In this document: positions 59,796 to 64,000 of the stretch, one piece after another
Layout of the letters: the number at the start of each line of letters is the position of its first letter
Position numbering within the stretch: the stretch's first letter is position 1
Assembly (NCBI RefSeq): GCF_029962835.1
Contig: NC_080573.1
Location: 90,267,501-90,331,500 of the forward strand
Source: Magnolia sinica
Lineage: Eukaryota; Streptophyta; Magnoliopsida; Magnoliales; Magnoliaceae
Direction of reading: 5' to 3'
Length of the DNA stretch: 64,000 bases
The notes under the pieces: model-generated
The model's database searches: none
Seen by the model: only the letters and a program-made list of their open reading frames with translations
What the model was told of the DNA's origin: nothing
Translations under genes and position numbers: made by a program

Positions 59796-62700
59796 CAGAG
59801 TCTTCAGGGTCCTCGTTGAGACAGGCTTGTTTGCAGACATGCTCGTCACCCAGGCATTCGATAAGATAAGCATCGAACGGTTGGCGCTACGGTCGGTGAG
59901 GACTCCTTTAATCGGCTTCTCAAGCGGACAAGTCCTCCTTGAAGGAATCATTCAACTCCCCCTCACCGTCGGAGACGCATCGAACCAAGCAGCGGCCATG
60001 ATTGACTTTCTCATAGTCAACCAATCTTCAGTCTACAACACAATACTCGACCAACTTTCGATGGCCTCCTCCGAGCCATAGTCTTTATGTACCATCTCTC
60101 CATGAAATTTTTGACTGAGATAGGAGTCAGGATTGTCAAGGGAGATCAGCACGATGCTTGATGATGTTATGCCATAGCCATGAGAACACCGTTTGAGGTA
60201 TCGACGATTGAGTCCCTCAATCCGTGCGATGAATCCCCTGAACGCGGCCGACCGATAAAATATCTCATCCAGGTTCCGCTGCACAAGTTTGATGTCCCCA
60301 AGACCATCCAGATTGGCTCGTCTTTAACATCGCCATTGAAGGAGAGGATAATAGCATTGCTACGCCGATACGTTGACATCTTCGCATGGTCTCATGAAGA
60401 CATTTCGGACATCAATCCTTTTGTCATGACTCATCGACTCGACCTACAAACCAATCCAACAGAAGCAGCATGTCCTCGGTCCTAAGAGGTATGCCGTGAT
60501 CGAGGAAGAGGTTGGAAAACTCCTTAAGGCCAAGTTCATCGAGGAGATATACTACCCTGAATGGGTAGCCAATGTCATACTGGTAAAAAAAGCCAATGAA
60601 AAATGGTGAGTCTGTATTGATTATATGACCTAAGTAAAGCCTGCCCAACGAACAGTTTCTCTCTTCCCAGGATCAATCAGTTAGTCGACAGCATTGTGGG
60701 GCATGAGTTGCTCAGTTTTATGGATGCTTACTCAGGTTACAATCAAATTGTAATGCACCCTTCTGATAAATCAAAAATCACCTTTGTCACTGCCAAGGGC
60801 CTTTATTGTTACCAAGTAATATCATTTGGATTAAAGAATGCTGGAGCGACCTATTAAAGGTTGGTTAACAAGATGTTCACCCGCCAGATAGGGCAGACAA
60901 TGGAAGTATATATCGATGATATGATCATCAAGAGTATTAAAGTGAACGATCATGTTACCAACCTTGAGGAGATGTTCCTCATCCTCCGAGAATATCAAAT
61001 GAATCTAAACCCGAGCAAATGCGCATTCGGCGTAAGCTCGGGCAAGTTTCTTGGTTTCCTGGTTAGCCAAAGAGGGATTGAGGCAAATCCCAACAAGATC
61101 AAAGTATTGCTCGACATGGGAGAGCCCAAAAAGATCAAAGACATCTAAAGGTTGACTGGGAGGATAGAGGCGCTCAATCACTTCATGTCCAGAGCCATCG
61201 ACAGATGCCTTCCCTTCTTCAAACAGTTGAAGGGTCGGCAGATAGTCGATTGGACAGAAGAATGCAAGACGGCCTTCCAGTAGCTCAAAGAATATTTGGG
61301 GTCACCACCTTTGCTCTCCAAGCCCGAGCTAGGTGAACCGCTACTGATCTACTTACCAGTCTCTAACGCAGTCGTAAGCTCGGCCTTAATTTACGAGCAT
61401 GAGGGTAAAAATTTTCCAGTTTATTATATTAACAAAGCTCTTGTCCCTGCAGAAACAAGATATCCGACCCTAGATAAAGTGGCCCTAACGTTAGTTGTTT
61501 CATTCCGACGCCTGCGGCCCTACTTTTAGGCTCATTTGATTATCATTATGACCGACCAACCGCTATGATAAATACTCAAAAAACCAGAAGCTTCGGGACA
61601 ACTCACAAAATGGGCAATCGAGCTGAGCGAGTTCAACATTCACTGCAAACCCAGAGTAGCAATTAGGGGTCAGGCGCTGGTCGACTTCATTATTGAAGTC
61701 ATGCAGCAACCTGAGAAATTTTTCACTGAGCTAGAAAGGTCGCCCGACTAGCACGATCAGGAATAGTCTATTCTGGAAACTCTTGATCACACGTATATAC
61801 AGTACGCCTTAAGACTTGAATTTCAAGCCTCCAAAACACTGCGAAATATGAAGCTCTGCTCCTAAGACTCCGATTAGCAGCCAGCCTGGGAGTTTCTTAT
61901 CTCAATGTGTACAGCGACTCTCAGCTAGTCACTAATCAGATAGCTGATATCTATTAAGCTAGAAAAGAGATACTGAAAGCCTACCTACAAAAAAGCATGA
62001 GAGTTGATCGGCGGGTTTCGGCATTGTTCTATCACCCGAATCCGGAGGGCCGAAATGCCAAAGCCGACCTTTTGGCGAAGTTGCCTCGGCTGATGAAGAC
62101 GAGATCCTTAGATCTGTCCTTATTGAGTACATGGCTAAGCCGAGCATCGATGAAACCAACCCCGCGGCCATGCTCCCCATCAAATCGGAACCGACTTGGG
62201 TTGACCGTATCATTTAGTATCTCAAGACTGACGAACTGCTCGAGGATCGCACTGAGGCGCGATGACTAAAGGTCCGAGCTACCCATTACACCATGCTCAA
62301 CGGGATCCTATACAAGAAAGGGTTCTTTGCACCCCTCTTACGATGTTTACGACCTAGTGAGGCCAACTATGTCATGTAAGCGATTCATGAAGGCATTTGT
62401 GGCAACTACTTTGGAGGATGATCCTTAGCTCACAAAGTTATTCGGCAAGGCTATTATTGGTCAACCATCCAGCAAGATGCTCGAAAGATCATCCAAAGAT
62501 GTGACAAGTACTAGAGGTTCGCAGTCATTACTCGGCAGCCGCCCGAGGAGCTCACTCGGATAGTCGGCCCTTGGCCCTTCGCTCAATGGGGGATCGATAT
62601 CATCGGACCTTTCCCCCCAGGGAAGGGTCAGACAAAATTTGTCATCATCGCTGTAGACTACTTCACTAAGTGGGCGGAGGTTGAGCCCCTGGTCAAAATA

Positions 62701-62982
62701 ACTGAGAAAAAAATTATAGATTTTGTTTGGAAAAACATTATCTGTCGATTTGGGATACCTCGGGCCATTGTCTCAGATAATGGGAAGCAATTTGACAACA
62801 AGCATTATCAGGAGATGTGCTAGAACCTCGGGATCAGGAACGTTTACTTGTCCCCATGTCATCCTTAGGCAAATGGCCAAGTTGAAGCTGTCAATAAGAT
62901 CATCAAGCAGCACCTTCAGACCAAGCTTGACCGAATAAAGGGGGCATGGGCCGAAGAACTCCCCAAGGTTCTATGGGCCTCC
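59796..62982 (+). mobile_element. Tat-type Ty3/gypsy retrotransposon, right piece
   Basis: Continues the element whose left piece ends at 30296. Parts: protease (about 59800-60080; VLVETGLFADMLV), reverse transcriptase (about 60480-61150; FMDAYSGYNQIVM, VYIDDMIIKS, LNPSKCAFGV, KFLGFLV), RNase H (about 61290-62100), and integrase (about 62280-62982; YYWSTI, WAQWGIDI-like FAQWGIDIIG, VDYFTKWAEVEP, IVSDNGKQF). A new LTR element cuts the integrase at 62983. Order and motifs fit the Tat group. It is broken. Confidence 0.88.
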
Positions 62983-63705
62983 TGATGTAGAGTGGGTCAT
63001 AGACAATTTCATGGCCAAGATGGATCATAAAATGGCCGGTCGACGATAGAAGTGATCCGAACCGTCGGACCTTAGATTGGACATATTTCACAAACCGGAA
63101 TGGGTTATCGGGCGTAAAATATATGATTTTGGGGTAGAACAAGTTACTTTAGCCAACCAACCCTGCTATGCCAGTTGCACAAGCTAGATTTGCGAAATAC
63201 CCCTGGATCGATGGTCGTTTCCCTGTTTTAATTTTGTTTATACTATAAATAATAAGTTTTAGTTTGATTATAACTCTTCATCCGTCGGGCTTTAGGAGTT
63301 GCGTCCAACGTGAAAAGAGCTTAGAATAATTAGGAGAACGGTTTGGCGAAGCCAAATAGGACACTTACTATTTTGGCCGTAAACCTTGCGCACTAGTAGA
63401 CATCACGACCATCTATAAATAGTAAGTTTACTATTTATAGTAAGTCGCAAATTCTAGGAGTTTTAGTTGTAGTTTGCTTCTGATTTCTCTCATTGCTTGG
63501 TATCCCTATTTAAAGGGTTGTGAACTTATTTAATAGAATTTTTTAATCAATTTTAAATTTATTAGAATTTATTTCTATTTTCTGCTTTCTTTCCTCGTGG
63601 ATTCGAGAAGTCTATGTGAGGAGTCCAGAGAAGCTCTGTGGATTCGGAGTAGTTATCCTCTTGAGGAAGACGGTGATCAACCTCATCACGTTTATCTCTG
63701 TGTCA
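62983..63705 (+). repeat. 5' LTR of the element entering at 62983 (723 bp)
   Basis: TG...CA ends, with the insertion point sharply visible against conserved integrase coding on the left and the primer site two bases after the right end. It contains tactataaataa (63240) and ccctatttaaagg (63504), the latter about 200 bp before the LTR end and the better promoter candidate. Confidence 0.8.
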
Positions 63706-63707
63706 AT

Positions 63708-63719
63708 TGGTATCAAAGC
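63708..63719 (+). promoter_or_regulatory. Primer binding site, initiator-Met tRNA type
   Basis: TGGTATCAAAGC, two bases after the LTR; one difference from the usual TGGTATCAGAGC. Confidence 0.82.
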
Positions 63720-63738
63720 GAGGATTCCCCTCAGGCCG

Positions 63739-64000
63739 ATGGCAAACAATGAAGGTATGAATCAAAATCCTGTGGACGGTGATCCAAGGATTCGTTATCT
63801 TTCGAAAAGAATGGAAGCTTTCCACCGAGAGAATCAGTTGACCATGCAAGGGCTACAGGTAACCCTCAACCATCTTGCGGATGTGCTACTTCCACCCCGA
63901 GCCCTAGGCGATGCTCCACCACCTACGGTTGCTCCACCACCCGTGGTTGCTGTATCACACAACCCCGATTTTCGTAGAGCACTGCTAGTGGCAAACTGTA
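63739..64000 (+). CDS. gag N-terminus of the LTR element (open to window end)
   Basis: The ATG is at 63739 and the frame stays open for the remaining 262 bases (MANNEGMNQNPVDGDPRIRY, then MEAFHRENQLTMQGL, a short helical stretch, then a Pro/Val-rich segment). Its place, about 20 bases after the primer site, is that of gag. No gag core domain is reached before the window ends, so family assignment is tentative. Confidence 0.65.
   Translation, partial: MANNEGMNQNPVDGDPRIRYLSKRMEAFHRENQLTMQGLQVTLNHLADVLLPPRALGDAPPPTVAPPPVVAVSHNPDFRRALLVANC

Larger units (their letters stand above)
62983..64000 (+). mobile_element. Start of a further LTR retrotransposon, running off the window
   Basis: A new LTR starts TGATGTAGAG at 62983 in the middle of the Tat integrase, preceded by CCTCC (62978-62982), the expected target duplication copy. 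The LTR ends TGTGTCA at 63705, the primer site is at 63708, and a gag-like frame opens at 63739. It is probably Ty3/gypsy (chromovirus-like gag start), but the deciding domains are outside the window. What is visible looks undamaged. Confidence 0.8.

Overview
This is plant nuclear DNA, made up almost wholly of transposable elements and their debris. The features that show a flowering plant are CACTA (En/Spm) transposase domains, Tekay-type chromoviruses with very long LTRs, a Tat-type Ty3/gypsy element, a Ty1/copia relic and exon fragments of plant-like host genes. The species cannot be read from the window. Dispersed 'gtggtccacttgag...gatctgcctcat' type fold-back motifs and LTRs rich in gggcccacc point to a large repeat-rich genome, probably a woody non-grass angiosperm. 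I found no intact host gene.

Left part (1-15467): the rear half of a CACTA DNA transposon. It holds the 3' exons of a TNP2-like transposase (DUF4218 and DUF4216), then a second gene of the TNPA/Transposase_24 type. The N-terminus of the second gene is a tandem array of near-identical, frame-preserving mini-exons. Behind this lie host exon fragments: one ESCRT-III VPS2-like exon (9162-9233) and, on the minus strand, six exon pieces of a NOP2/OLI2-type rRNA cytosine methyltransferase in permuted order (12141-13379). CACTA right ends are visible at 10707 (with a 26-bp subterminal repeat array) and at 15467. The picture is one of gene-fragment capture by CACTA elements.

Middle (15468-27729): AT-rich debris. 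It contains a CACTA-like left end at 17037, a short organelle-type 23S/26S rRNA fragment at 18842-18890, a well-formed group II intron domain V hairpin at 19320-19353, and a decayed, shortened Ty1/copia element at 23326-26718 with a clean TGGGA target-site duplication.

Right part (27730-64000): a four-level nest of LTR retrotransposons. A Tat-type element (left piece 27730-30296, right piece 59796-62982) is split by a minus-strand Tekay chromovirus (30297-59795). A LTR of that chromovirus is split by a plus-strand Tekay chromovirus (30737-48754, target duplication ATATC). The 5' LTR of the second chromovirus is split in turn by a 4.2-kb solo LTR (33236-37470, target duplication CCTTA). A further LTR element begins at 62983 inside the Tat integrase region and runs off the window end. 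All but this last element are clearly decayed; only the start of its gag is visible.
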